Of a stretch of DNA of 64,000 bases, positions 32,027-41,322 are shown piece after piece. Position 1 is the first letter of the stretch. Every line of letters starts with the position of its first letter. Under the pieces are notes generated by a model, which saw nothing but the letters and a program-made list of their open reading frames with translations, was not told the origin of the DNA and searched no databases. Made by a program: the position numbers and the translations under genes. The DNA comes from JACVRW01 sp963757815 (GTDB lineage Bacteria > Actinomycetota > Thermoleophilia > Solirubrobacterales > Thermoleophilaceae), in assembly GCA_963757815.1 (NCBI GenBank), contig CAVWSN010000016.1:15694-79693 (forward strand), written 5' to 3'.

Positions 32027-32830
32027 GCCTCTCCCGTTCGCTCCCTGGCGACCATGTCCTCGCTCAGCACGCCCCCGACCACGGCGCCCGCGACGATCAC
32101 CAGCGAGTACGTGAGCAGCCAGCCCTGCAGCGAGAACGCGATCCCGATCAGGCCATAGCGCCGCGCGGCGGCTTCGATGAGGATCGGCATGTAGATCGCC
32201 GAGGCGTAGGCGAGGACCGTCATCAGAACACCCGACACGACCGCCCCCGGCACCAGCAGGCGGGTGGCCACGCGCCGCCCGAGCAGGATCATCGGTGTCC
32301 ACAGCCAAAGCGCAAACCCGAAGCCGAGCGCGACGGTCGCGGCGAAGACGGGCCCGAGCCAGTCCTGCATGTCGTCCTGGATCGACACCAGCGAGAGCCA
32401 GAGCGCGAGCGCGCCGATCCAGAGCAGGCTGTGCGGGACTCCGGCGACGCCGCTGGGCTCGAGCCCGTACGAGCGCTCATAGGTGTTCTGCAGGGCACGC
32501 GCAAACGACACGACGGTGACCAGCAGGACGGCGATGCCGATGAAGGTGATCCCGCTCTCCACCTCACCCGCGGTCGCGAACAGGGCGCGCACGCCGTCTG
32601 CTGCGCGCCCCTCGAGGTCGAATCGCTCGATAAGGGTGTCGCGCGAAGCTCTCGTTCTCGCTCCGCGGGACGAGCGCGGAGGCGACCACGAGGTAGGGAA
32701 TCAGCGCGGTGAACGCCTGCGCCCCGAGCACCGTGCCGCGCTCCACGCCCCCGATCTCGGCCAGCCGCACCAAGAGGCGCCCAAGGAGCGAGCTGGGCGC
32801 GCTCGCGAGCTCGCGGATCCTTTCGAGCAT
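32023..32830 (-). CDS. YihY/RbN (BrkB) family inner-membrane protein, one frame break
   Basis: The N-terminal part (GTVLGAQAFTALIPYLVVAS) lies in one frame. The rest (ALFATAGEVESGITFIGIAV through six helices to ENMVARER-like SEDMVARERTGEA) lies in another. The break is near 32640, at a CTTCGCGCGAC run. Repaired, it gives a six-helix YihY/virulence BrkB-type protein of about 269 residues. These proteins were once called ribonuclease BN, but that activity belongs elsewhere; their role is unknown. It overlaps the channel gene. Confidence 0.82.
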
Positions 32831-32833
32831 TGC

Positions 32834-33934
32834 TCAGGAGGGCTGGCCCGCTGCGGTCTCCTCGATCGCCCGGCGGCGCACGAACTCGAGCCAGGCGAAT
32901 GCTGCGACCGCGAGTATCAGCAGCGGGATCAGGCGTCCCGTCCAGGGCGCCGGGTGCCACCACACGAGCGCAAGGATGAGCGCCCCGAGCACGACGCGGG
33001 ACAGGGCGGGCTGGTCACGCAGCGAGGGCGCGAGCCGGCGCCGGATGGCCGTGGCCCGGCGGCCCGGGCCGAGGAGCCAGGCCCCGAGGATCAGCAGCAC
33101 TCCCGCGAGCGCCGTCCCCCACACCACCTCCACCAGCACGCTCGTGCCGATCGACCAGGTGGCCGCCACAGCGGGCTTGGAGTCGGGCGCCTGCGCGAGC
33201 GTGTCGACGATCACGTCCCCGCCGACGCGGCGCACCGCCAGCACCGCGATCGCCGCGAACAGGAGCCCCATGCCCACGTACACCGTTGTGCGCCGCCGAT
33301 CCGAGGAGACGAGGACTGCGACCACGTACAGCGCAATCGCCAGCAGAACCAGCACGATCGCGAGCGGCCGCAGCACCTTGACCGCTGTCTGGGCGGTGTC
33401 GAGCTGATCGGGCCTCAGGACCTGCAGCTGGCCGGCGTCCTCGGGAAGCGCCTCCGCCGCCCTGCCAAGGAGCCCACCACGCTCGGCAGCCTTCTCGATA
33501 AGCGGCTGCAGGTCGAGCGTCACGTCGCCCGAGTCCTCGCCGAGTACTTCGTCGAATACGTCGTGCGCGCGTTCGTTTGCCCTCCGCCACAGCGAGATGG
33601 CGGCCTCCGTGCCGAGCAGCCGGCCGGCGTTCTCCTCGGCGGTGCGGCGGAGCGCGCCCGCCGCGGGCTCGGCGAGCGGCTGGAGGCGCGGGGGCAGCCC
33701 CTGCTCGATCTCAGCCGCGACGTCGACGTTCGCGTAGAGCTCGTCGATCATGTAGACGCCGAGCGCCTCGCGTACGTCCGGGTCCTCGAGCAGCTCGACG
33801 CTCGTGTCGACCCACTCCTCACGTTCGAGGACCTGACGCTGGACCCAGACGGCCGTCATGCCGAGGATGGCGACGATCGTCGCCAGCACCAGCAGGGTCA
33901 GAACTCCGATGCGGCGGCCGCGCGTGGCTCCCAT
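32834..33934 (-). CDS. Multi-helix membrane protein with extracytoplasmic domain; paralogue of the 52.9 kb protein
   Basis: 366 residues. An N-terminal membrane helix (VLTLLVLATIVAILGMTAVW) is followed by about 160 soluble residues (EREEWVDTSVELLEDPDVRE) and then six or so further helices. No named domain is recognised. The N-terminal module matches the N-terminus of the PI-PLC-like fusion at 52985-55117: one helix, then a D/E-rich V..LL.D.DVR..L pattern, then a block of helices. The two are paralogous modules. It lies 3 bp from the YihY gene and is probably co-transcribed. Confidence 0.72.
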   Translation of the reverse strand: MGATRGRRIGVLTLLVLATIVAILGMTAVWVQRQVLEREEWVDTSVELLEDPDVREALGVYMIDELYANVDVAAEIEQGLPPRLQPLAEPAAGALRRTAEENAGRLLGTEAAISLWRRANERAHDVFDEVLGEDSGDVTLDLQPLIEKAAERGGLLGRAAEALPEDAGQLQVLRPDQLDTAQTAVKVLRPLAIVLVLLAIALYVVAVLVSSDRRRTTVYVGMGLLFAAIAVLAVRRVGGDVIVDTLAQAPDSKPAVAATWSIGTSVLVEVVWGTALAGVLLILGAWLLGPGRRATAIRRRLAPSLRDQPALSRVVLGALILALVWWHPAPWTGRLIPLLILAVAAFAWLEFVRRRAIEETAAGQPS

Positions 33935-33943
33935 GTCACTCCC

Positions 33944-34213
33944 CTACTTGGACTTGGTGGACGACCGTCTGCGCGCTGCAAGGAAGCCGAGGGCGGCGCC
34001 CAGCACCAGCGCGAGCGCCACCACGACGATCAGCGGGGTATCCCATGTCCCGATGATCCAGTTGACCTCGACCTCCTCGAGGTTGAGGACGGCGAAGAGC
34101 GCGGCGAGCGCGCTGACCGTCGCGACCGCGACGAGCCGGACGCCCTCCCTTCGCGAGCGCGGCTTGTCGACCTCGCGACGGCCGCGCGGTGAGGATGGGA
34201 GGTCATCGCTCAT
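33944..34213 (-). CDS. LapA-domain (DUF1049) membrane protein
   Basis: 89 residues: a basic N-terminus, then two helices around the LapA motif (ALFAVLNLEEVEVNWIIGTW, then PLIVVVALALVLGAALGFLA) and a basic tail (RRRSSTKSK). LapA/YciS proteins act in envelope assembly in proteobacteria; their actinobacterial role is unclear. It is part of a same-strand run of membrane protein genes from 34.6 to 31.3 kb. Confidence 0.87.
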   Translation of the reverse strand: MSDDLPSSPRGRREVDKPRSRREGVRLVAVATVSALAALFAVLNLEEVEVNWIIGTWDTPLIVVVALALVLGAALGFLAARRRSSTKSK

Positions 34214-34223
34214 TACCGCCCGA

Positions 34224-34616
34224 TCATGACGCTTTCAGTGAGTCTCCGTAGACCGTGAGGGCATAGATGATCAGGCCGTCCACCACGAGGATGATCACCG
34301 ACCAGATCGGATAGGCGCCGATGTCGAGCAGCGCGGCGATCGCGTTGAAGCCGGCGAACATGATCCCGAGCACGGCGCCGAAGTCGCTGCCCCCGAAGAT
34401 CAGCATCGAGGTCACGACCTGCGCGACGCCGATGATCAGGTGGATCCAGCCCCAGAGCGAGAGGTCGCCGAACAGGAGCTCGTCGGCGATGAAGTAGTCG
34501 TCCTCGATGATCGCGGACAGGCCGTAGATCACGTTGAAGACGCCGGCGATCAGGATCATCGTCGCCGCGAATGCCGCCCAGCCCTGGCCCTTGGAGACGT
34601 TGCGGGAAGCTTCCAT
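34224..34616 (-). CDS. Four-helix membrane protein (DUF7144-like)
   Basis: 130 residues with four membrane helices, starting MEASRNVSKGQGWAAFAATM. The block AGVFNVIYGLSAI followed by SLWGWIHLIIGVAQVVTSML is typical of small actinobacterial DUF7144 proteins (from memory). The function is unknown. It probably begins the run of membrane genes on this strand. Confidence 0.82.
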   Translation of the reverse strand: MEASRNVSKGQGWAAFAATMILIAGVFNVIYGLSAIIEDDYFIADELLFGDLSLWGWIHLIIGVAQVVTSMLIFGGSDFGAVLGIMFAGFNAIAALLDIGAYPIWSVIILVVDGLIIYALTVYGDSLKAS

Positions 34617-34869
34617 GGCCGTTCTTTTCGACGGAGACGGCGGGGAGCCTCCCGCATTCGGGGGACGTGCTCTGGCCGCTCAGGGCTGCGGCTCCAGCGC
34701 GAGCTGTGGCGCCGCGACGTGGAGCGGCTCGAAGCAGCCCGCGATCAATAGCATCGCGCCGGCCCGCGAAGCCGGATGCTCGGGTCACCCATGCAGGTCT
34801 CGGGACCGGACTCCCGAACACGTACCCGACCGTTCAGGCGGCGGTGGAGGCTGCCGGAAAGGACGCCCG
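34617..34869. other. Intergenic, degenerate-looking stretch
   Basis: About 250 bp between the DUF7144 start and the truncated GAP-family gene. It must hold the promoter of the membrane-gene run. Short peptide-like pieces occur in several frames, for example LQRELWRRDVERLEAARDQ ending at 34751 and NTYPTVQAAVEAAGKDA ending near 34875. None has a complete gene structure. They may be relics. Confidence 0.35.
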
Positions 34870-35226
34870 TTGGCGGAGGCGATAGGGCAGGTGCTGTCGT
34901 TCGGGGTCGGCGTGGCCCTCAGCCCGGTACCGATCATCGGCGTGGTGCTGATGCTCGCGACGCCGCGCGCCCGCTCCAACGGGCTCGCCTTCATCGCCGG
35001 CTGGATCCTGGGGCTCGCGGTGGTCGGCACACTCGTCTTGCTCGCCTCCAGCGGGGTTGCGAGCGAGCAGGGCGAGCCGGCCGACTGGGTGAGTTGGCTC
35101 AAGCTCGTGCTGGGCCTGTTGCTGCTGCGACTGCTCCCGGCAAACAATCTTCGGCTGACCCGGATCCTCCCGAATCATCATCGGCACCGAGAAACTCCAA
35201 CCCGGGTTCTGGCGCCGGCTTCCTGA
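34870..35226 (+). pseudogene. Truncated GAP-family (Sap) membrane protein
   Basis: From TTG 34870: LAEAIGQVLSFGVGVALSPV, PIIGVVLMLATPRARSNGLA and FIAGWILGLAVVGTLVLLAS match the N-terminal third of GAP (sulfolipid-1-addressing) family membrane proteins. After WVSWLKLVLGLLLL, near 35115, the sequence loses all membrane character (PNHHRHRETPTRVLAPAS). Normal members continue for another 100 or more residues with more helices. The gene is cut off, with unrelated DNA joined on; a deletion or rearrangement is likely. Confidence 0.7.
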
Positions 35227-35342
35227 CTTGACGACACGATGCGTGGTCGATCCAGCAAAGCTCCCGCCTTCCCGAGCGCAGCGTCCGAACGATCTTCGAT
35301 CACGTTCTGTCCGCCGCCGCAGGCGAGACCGACCCCCAGAGC

Positions 35343-35358
35343 GCGCCGCCGGCGGCGC
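35343..35358. terminator. Perfect GC palindrome after the ZIP gene
   Basis: GCGCCGCCGGCGGCGC is a perfect 16-bp palindrome about 50 bp past the ZIP transporter stop on the minus strand, in the 180-bp gap facing the truncated GAP gene. It could end transcription from either side. There is no T tract, and chance is possible at this GC content. I see nothing else in 35227-35406. Confidence 0.35.
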
Positions 35359-35406
35359 CGCGGCCCGCGAGGCGCGGAAGCTACCCGCTGCGCACCAGCG
35401 GCGCGT

Positions 35407-36093
35407 TTACGCGGTCGAAAGGCCGGCGGCGACGGCGAAGCCGAGAGCCGTCGCGAGCCCCACGGCGCGCCCGCCCTTGCGCGCCTCGGGGATCATCGAG
35501 TCGGTGATCATCACGAGCAGCGCACCGGCGGCGAAGCCGTTCACGCCGGCCTGAAGCTCGCCGCTCACGTTGTCCGCGAGCGCGTAGCCGACGACGGAGG
35601 AGAGCGCGCAGACGAGGGCCACGGCGCCCCACAACCTCATGATGGTCGCCCCGTCGCGGCGGTCGCGCATCTTGCTCGCGGAGCCGATTGCCTCGGGCAG
35701 GTTCGAGACGAAGATGGCCACGATGAGACCGATGCCCACCTCGCCGCCGAGGGCTATCCCCAGCCCAAGCACGAGCTGCTCCGGCACGCCGTCGAGGAAG
35801 GCCCCGAGCGCGAGTGCGGACGCCGGATCGGATCCGCGCCCCTCGATGAGGGAATCGAGGCCGAAGTAGGTGAGGGCGCCCACCGCGAGGCCGATTCCCA
35901 CCGGCAGGCCGCCCCCGGCCTCGACGCCCTCCTGGGCGAGGTCGAAGGAGACCGCGCTGATGAGCGCGCCCGCGCCGAAGGCGAGCACGAGCGAGACCTG
36001 TCTGACCGGCCAGTCGCGGACGAGTGCGAGCGCCGCCCCGATCACGAGCGAACTTGCGGCCACCGTGCCCCAGAGAGCTGCGCTGCCCAACAC
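35407..36093 (-). CDS. ZIP-family metal transporter
   Basis: 228 residues, about eight membrane helices. The metal-site helices of ZIP proteins are visible as GAFLDGVPEQLVLG (TM4, usually H..PEG) and FVSNLPEAIGSASKM (TM5). The His of TM4 is Asp here, so metal preference may differ from zinc. It moves divalent metal into the cytoplasm or across a similar gradient. The next gene upstream on this strand is a formylglycine-generating enzyme, 41 bp away. Confidence 0.88.
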   Translation of the reverse strand: MLGSAALWGTVAASSLVIGAALALVRDWPVRQVSLVLAFGAGALISAVSFDLAQEGVEAGGGLPVGIGLAVGALTYFGLDSLIEGRGSDPASALALGAFLDGVPEQLVLGLGIALGGEVGIGLIVAIFVSNLPEAIGSASKMRDRRDGATIMRLWGAVALVCALSSVVGYALADNVSGELQAGVNGFAAGALLVMITDSMIPEARKGGRAVGLATALGFAVAAGLSTA

Positions 36094-36134
36094 TGGGTGC
36101 GATCATCGCCTGTCCGCCGGACGGGCCGGCGCCT

Positions 36135-37046
36135 TCAGCCGCGCACGATGCAGCGAAAGCCGATGTGACCCGTGGACGTGTCGGTGTCCTCGGCCTGGCG
36201 CGCCGCCGGCCGGTAGCGCAGGCAGTAGTTGGGGGCGCAGAGGTGCGAGCCGCCCTTGATGACGCGGCTGGGGAAGTGGCCGCGGTCGGCGCGCTGGCGC
36301 TCGGCGACGCGCGGGTTGCGCGGGACGCAACAGGAGTTGCCGGCCGGATGCCGTCCCCTGAAGTAGTCCGCCGTCCACTCCCAGACGTTGCCGGTCACGT
36401 CGTGCAGGCCGAAGCCGTTGGGCGCGAAGGCGCCGACGGGCGAGGTGCCCTCGTAGCCGTCGCGCTTGAGGTTCTGCCAGGGAAACTCGCCCTGCCACAC
36501 GTTGGCCTGGGGGCGGCCTCCCGGCTCGTGTTCGTCCCCCCACGCGAAGGCCTTGCCCTCGAGCCCGCCGCGAGCCGCGTACTCCCATTCGGCCTCGGTC
36601 GGCAGCTCCTTGCCGGCCCAGGCCGTGTATGCCTCCGCATCCTCCACCGCCACGTGCACAACCGGATGGCGGTCGCGGCCGCGCAGGTTGCTGCCGGGAC
36701 CCTCCGGTCGGCGCCAGCAGGCGCCTGGGGTGTAGCTCCACCAGTTCGCGGCGTTGCGCAGGTCCACCGGACCGGGCGTGCGCCTGAAGACGAGCGAGCC
36801 CGGCACGAGCTGATCCGGGTCGGCGTCCGGGAAGTCGGCAGCCTCGGGTGGGCGCTCCGCGCGCGTCAAGTGACCGGTGGCCTCGACGAAGGCCGCGAAC
36901 TCGGCGTTCGTGACCGGGTGGCGATCGAGCAGGAACCCGTCGACGGCCACGCCGTGCACGGGCCGCTCCTCGGGATAGAAGCGGTCCGAGCCCATCAGGA
37001 ACTCACCCGCCGGGATGCGGACCATGCCGTTCGCCGAGGCGGCCAT
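36135..37046 (-). CDS. Formylglycine-generating enzyme (SUMF1/FGE family)
   Basis: 303 residues. FGE-sulfatase domain landmarks: MVRIPAGEFLMGSDRFYPEE, DRHPVTNAEFAAFVEATGH, ELPTEAEWEYAARGG, DVTGNVWEWTADYF and the late block RVIKGGSHLCAPNYCLRYRP. Cys270 and Cys275 (C-APNY-C) match the copper-binding Cys pair of true FGEs, so this is likely an active enzyme that oxidises the Cys of a CxPxR motif to formylglycine, not just a domain relative. I found no sulfatase with that motif in the window, so its target is elsewhere. Confidence 0.93.
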   Translation of the reverse strand: MAASANGMVRIPAGEFLMGSDRFYPEERPVHGVAVDGFLLDRHPVTNAEFAAFVEATGHLTRAERPPEAADFPDADPDQLVPGSLVFRRTPGPVDLRNAANWWSYTPGACWRRPEGPGSNLRGRDRHPVVHVAVEDAEAYTAWAGKELPTEAEWEYAARGGLEGKAFAWGDEHEPGGRPQANVWQGEFPWQNLKRDGYEGTSPVGAFAPNGFGLHDVTGNVWEWTADYFRGRHPAGNSCCVPRNPRVAERQRADRGHFPSRVIKGGSHLCAPNYCLRYRPAARQAEDTDTSTGHIGFRCIVRG

Positions 37047-37076
37047 CGGGCCAAGCTAGCGCAAGCCTGGCCAGGA

Positions 37077-37826
37077 TCAGAGATCGATGGCCTCGCCCGG
37101 CGCGAGCACCCGGATCTCCACGTCCGGCGCGAGCCGCGCCGCCGCGCGGGCGAGCTCGTGGGGTGGATCGCTGAGCCGCTGCCGCCGGTCGGGCACGATG
37201 CGCGGGAACAGCGTGCCCCAGTGGATCGGCACCGCGAGCCGCGGGCGAAGCAGGGCGAGCGCCTCGGCCGCGCGCTCGGGATCGAGGTGGCCGGATCCAA
37301 GGCCCGGCCCCCAGCCCCACACCGGGATCAGGGCGAGGTCGAGGTCGCCGAAGTCGGCCATGGCGTCGAAGACGTCGGTGTCCCCGGCGAAGTACACGCG
37401 CACTCCGTCAGCCTCGACGACGTAGCCGAGGCAGTCGGCCTTCGTGCGGGACAGAACGCGACCTCCGTGATGGACGGCGGGCACGGCCATCACCTCTGCG
37501 TCTGCGACCCGGATCCCCTCGCCGGGCGCGAGCTCGGTGACCGAGGCGAAGCCTCGCCCGCTCGCGAGCCGCCCGGCCCCGGCGGGGACGAACAAGCCCT
37601 GCGCCGCTGCCGTCGAGCAGCTTCAGCGAAGGCAGGTCGAAGTGGTCATGGTGCAGATGCGAGATGAGCACGGCGTCGAGCCGGGAGTGGTGCTCGGGTC
37701 GACCGGGGGGGCAACGCGTTTGAGGTGGAAGAGGCGCCCGCGCAGCACCGGGTCGGTCAAGAGCCGCGCTCCGCCGAGCTCGATCAGGGCCGTGGCGTGG
37801 CCGACCCAGGTCACGCGCCGCGTCAC
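37077..37826 (-). CDS. UlaG-like metallo-beta-lactamase-fold hydrolase, two frame breaks
   Basis: Starts at GTG 37826, coupled (GTGA) to the upstream gene. Three frames join to one protein: RRVTWVGHATALIELGGARL and LKRVAPP; then RLDAVLISHLHHDHFDLPSL, the metal-binding HxHxDH; then FVPAGAGRLASGRGFASV and YFAGDTDVFDAMADFG to PIHWGTLFP. Breaks fall at a run of seven G near 37705-37712 and near 37600. Repaired, it is about 250 residues of the UlaG/YtnP-type L-ascorbate-6-P lactonase-like family. Substrates differ widely within it. Confidence 0.85.
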
Positions 37827-39884
37827 TTGAACGCGTCGTGGCCAAGCGCGGCCAACCAGCGACGGAAGTGGCGGTGCATCGCCTCGGCGCCCACGATCTC
37901 CTCCTCGGGCGGGGTCCAGCCGGCTGGAACGAGCGCGAAGGGGTGGCTCTGCTCACCGCCCATGCCGCCGTGCGAGCCCACCAGTTCCTCGAACGCCGCC
38001 ACCTCGTCGAGGTCCTCCCAGAAGGTGCTGTTGATGACGATGTCGGGGCAGTGCGGGAAGCCGTCCGTGCGCCGTGACGTGGCGTGCCGCGTTCGGCCCG
38101 AAGGGGGCGAGCGGGTCCTCGCCCTCGACGCCGTCGTCGTCGAGCCGGCGCGAGCCGCGCGGCCCCAGCACCAGCGCCCCCTGGCGCTCGGAGCGCACGA
38201 GCAGGAAGCCGATCCCGGGGTGCTCGCGCAGCGCCGGGATGAGCCGCGGCCAGCGTGCCTCGATCGTCTCGAGCGTGACCCGCCCGGGCTCGCGCGGAAA
38301 CGAGATCAGCCCGAGGTTGCCGGACGCCATGACCGAGAGCTCAGGAAGACCGTCCTCGGCCGCCGGGGCGGCGGCGCCGGTCTCGGCCGGGAGGCGGGCC
38401 GGGGCGTCCTCCTCGCCGAGGCGCACCTCGCCGTCGACCCGGCGCCTGCGGACGGCGCGGTCGAGCACCCTCGCGGAGGCGCCCTCGCCGCTCGACGCCT
38501 CGGTCAGTGACGCCGCCAGCATTCCGAGCGCTTCGTCGCTGCCGGCGTCCTGCGCGTCAACGTCCTCCGCTTCGCAGGCCTGCGTGACCAGCTCCTCGAG
38601 CGTGATCCCGTAGCGCTGCCGGAAAGTCGCGCCCTGCGACTGGCCGTGGTCCGAGAGGACGACGAACTCGTAGGGGCGCGGCGCGTGCTTCGCCGCGGCC
38701 GCGATGCGGCCGATCTGCCGGTCGACCTGGCGTAGGACGGCGAGCGTGTCGGCGCGCTCGACACCCGAGTGGTGCGCGACCTCGTCGTAGGCGAGGAAGG
38801 TCGTGTAGCCCACCGGCCGGCCGGCGTAGAGGTCCGCAATCACCGCGGCAACCTGGAGATCGCGCTGGATGACCGTGCCCCAGGCGCGGACGAGCGCGTA
38901 TTTGAAGCCGCGATGCACGCGCGGCTGCACGTCGCGGCGCCGCTGCTCGGCGGCAAAGCGGAGCTCCTGGGCGATGTCGGTCAGTGCGAGCAGCAGCGTG
39001 CGCGTGGTGCTGTACGGGTTCGCGAAGTAGCCGAAGTAGTCCTGGCCGATGCGCCCCGGGCGTGAACGGTCGAGCACCGTGCTCATCGTGAGCAGGGTGT
39101 GGACCGCGTCGCCCGAGACGATGTTCGCCCGGCTCGCGCCGTCCTCGTGCAGCAACCCACGCCCGTCCGAGTGGCGGCGTTCGAGCTCCGCGGCGTCGCG
39201 CGGATGGTTCGTCACGATGGCCTTGCCGTGCTCCTTCTCCCACCAGCGGAAGGCCGGCATGTCGTCGTTGTCGCCATGCAGGAGTCCGGCCTGGCAGGCG
39301 CCCGTCTGGGAGGACCAGTCCGTCTCCCAGCGCAAGAGCCGGTGCCCGCCGTCGTGCGCCCAGCGCGCCAGGTTGGGCGCGTTTCCGTCGCGGATTGCGC
39401 GCCTGAGCACGTCATGCGCGAGCCCGTCGATCTCGAGGAAGTAGACGCCGGGGATCTCGCTCGTCCGCAGCCCAGCGCGGCGCGCCTGGCGACGGACGGC
39501 GTGGCTGTACCAGAAGTCCTCGTCGTCGATCGCGAAGAGGGTGGTGAAGATCGTGTTCACCGCTGTCAGGCCGATCGCGACGATCACCCCGTCGAGGACG
39601 CTGTCGATCGTGACGCCGGGGTCCAGCGCCGCCGCCGCCGCGACCACGAGTCCGTTCAGGAACAGCGCGCCGAGGCCCAGCGTGAGCACCGTGAACGGCA
39701 GCGCGATCCGGATGATCAGCGGCCAGACGAGGGCGTTTGCGAGCCCGATGAACGCGGCCGTCGCCAGCGCCGCCGCCCAGTTTGTTACGTGAAAGCCGGG
39801 CATGATCGCGCTGAGCAGCAGGAGGGTGCCGGCCGTGAGGATCCAGACCAGGACGATCCGCGTGATCAGATAGCCCGCGCGCAT
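37823..39884 (-). CDS. Holin_4_2-like membrane domain fused to a type I phosphodiesterase (AlkP superfamily), one frame break
   Basis: The N-terminal 100 residues have four membrane helices of the Phage_holin_4_2 type (RIVLVWILTAGTLLLLSAIM, LANALVWPLIIRIALPFTVL). An alkaline-phosphatase-superfamily domain follows: FLEIDGLAHDVLRRAI, SSQTGACQAGLLHGDNDDMP (nucleophile region), TTFLAYDEVAHHSGVERADT and FVVLSDHGQSQGATF carry the two-metal site. The frame breaks near 38090; the other frame continues GFPHCPDIVINSTFWEDLDE to a TGA at 37823-37825. Repaired length is about 687 residues. It probably cleaves a phosphoester or phosphodiester at the membrane. This fusion is known in actinobacteria. Confidence 0.87.
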
Positions 39885-39891
39885 GGGCCGC

Positions 39892-40236
39892 TCAGTTCAC
39901 GGCGACCGTGATTACGAGCACCCCCACGCCGAGCACGATGCCAAACGCCGCGAGTACCGAGATCACGCGCTGGTCGAGCGGGGCGTAGCTGCCCTCGTCC
40001 AGCGCCCGTTCCACCTGCCGCTCGCGGACGAAGGCCAAGCCGGTGAAGCCGACGCCCAGGATCGCGAAGGCCGCGCCGATGAGCGTGTAGGGCCAGGTCG
40101 TCCCGCCCGTGACCGCGGGCACGATCTCGCCGGCGCCGAGGCTGACCGCGAACGCGGTGAGGCCCGTACGCAGCCAGGCGAGATAGGTCCGCTCGTTCGC
40201 GAGCCTCGTCCGCCGCGTGACGTCGTCATCGGCCAT
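39892..40236 (-). CDS. DUF202 membrane protein
   Basis: 114 residues. The DUF202 motif RTRLANERTYLAWLRTGLTA opens the protein, then three membrane helices (including YTLIGAAFAILGVGFTGLAF and VISVLAAFGIVLGVGVLVIT). DUF202 (YidH-like) proteins have no firm function. It lies 7 bp upstream of the phosphodiesterase gene on the same strand and is probably co-transcribed. Confidence 0.88.
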   Translation of the reverse strand: MADDDVTRRTRLANERTYLAWLRTGLTAFAVSLGAGEIVPAVTGGTTWPYTLIGAAFAILGVGFTGLAFVRERQVERALDEGSYAPLDQRVISVLAAFGIVLGVGVLVITVAVN

Positions 40237-40245
40237 GGGCTGGTT

Positions 40246-41313
40246 CTACCGCGCCTGGCGGCGGGACTCCGCGACCTGCGCGGGCCGCCGCGCCTCGGCC
40301 CGCCCCTCCTCGAGCTCCCCCACGGAGTCCTCCCCGTACTTGCGCTTGTGGATGATCGCCGCGACCGCGCCCGCGGGAATCGGTAGCCAGAACGACACGA
40401 GCCGGTAGGCGAGCGTCGCCACCACGGCGGCGCCGGCACCCACGCCGGCGAGGGCGAGCGTTCCCGTCAGCCCGGCCTCGACGAACCCGAGCCCGCCGGG
40501 AGTGAGCGGCAGCGTCCCGAGCAGCTGGGCCGTGAAGAAGGCGAGCAGCACGAGCGAGGCGCGCGGATTGGCGCCGACGGCGTAGAGGGCCGCGAGCAGC
40601 GTGAGGTAGTCGAGCACCCAGCGGCCGGCGGCCCCCAGCAGCGCCTCCCACCACTTGTCGCCCAGCACCTGAATCACCGTGTCGCGCTCCCGGATCAGAT
40701 TGCGCGGGAGGTCGGTCAGGGGCTCGCGCTTGCGCATCACGCGGTTGCGGACCGACTGGGCCGCCCGCCCGATCAGCTCCAGCGGCCGGTCCCAGACGAC
40801 ACAGGCCACGCCCAGCGCGATCATCGCGACGAAGACCACCGCCCCGGCTATTGCCGCGTGCGCGAGACGCGGGTCGACGGCCACCCCGGTGATGATCGCC
40901 GGGACCGCCAGCAGCGGAAGTGCGAGCAGGGTGCCGAAGACGAGCAGCGACGCGGCGGTCATGCCCGAGGCCGCCGCCGCGGCGGGCACCCCGGCGCGCG
41001 CGAGCATCGCGTACTGCATCGCCCCGGCGGCCGCCACCCCGCCCGGGACCACCCGTCCGAACGAGTTCGATGCGAGCTGCGAGGTGATCACGGGGCCCCA
41101 GCGGTCCTCGCGTAGGGCGACCTTCTGAACGATCCATATGCACGCGTAGCTGCCGGCCTGGAGCACGATCATCCCCGCGAACCAGAGCGGGTTGATGTCG
41201 TCGAGCTCGTCGAACGCGCCGAAGACCTCGAGCAACGCCGGTGCGATGAGGTAGAGCGACACGCCCGTGATGGCGAGGAGCAACCCTCGCTTGACGAGCA
41301 TGCCCGGCGTCAT
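40246..41313 (-). CDS. Lysylphosphatidylglycerol synthase TM-region (AglD/flippase-like) membrane protein
   Basis: 355 residues with eight or so helices. The family signature PLTPGGLGFVEAGLTGTLAL is near the C-terminus, and SQLASNSFGRVVPGGVAAAG near the N-terminus. These match the membrane domain of MprF (LPG flippase) and archaeal AglD-like proteins, without an aminoacyl-transferase domain. Flipping of a lipid or lipid-linked sugar is inferred. A second copy of this domain, fused to a glycosyltransferase, occurs at 57.2-58.2 kb. Confidence 0.85.
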   Translation of the reverse strand: MTPGMLVKRGLLLAITGVSLYLIAPALLEVFGAFDELDDINPLWFAGMIVLQAGSYACIWIVQKVALREDRWGPVITSQLASNSFGRVVPGGVAAAGAMQYAMLARAGVPAAAAASGMTAASLLVFGTLLALPLLAVPAIITGVAVDPRLAHAAIAGAVVFVAMIALGVACVVWDRPLELIGRAAQSVRNRVMRKREPLTDLPRNLIRERDTVIQVLGDKWWEALLGAAGRWVLDYLTLLAALYAVGANPRASLVLLAFFTAQLLGTLPLTPGGLGFVEAGLTGTLALAGVGAGAAVVATLAYRLVSFWLPIPAGAVAAIIHKRKYGEDSVGELEEGRAEARRPAQVAESRRQAR

Positions 41314-41322
41314 GTGAACAGG

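Noticed and set aside
34800..34880. Peptide NTYPTVQAAVEAAGKDA resembling the start of a beta-helix (pectin-lyase-like) domain
   Set aside because: It is too short, ends in a stop within a few codons and overlaps the truncated GAP gene.
29798..39884. Holin-named domains (DUF1469 and Holin_4_2) as signs of a prophage
   Set aside because: Both families are common chromosomal membrane proteins. There is no lysin, capsid, integrase or terminase anywhere near.
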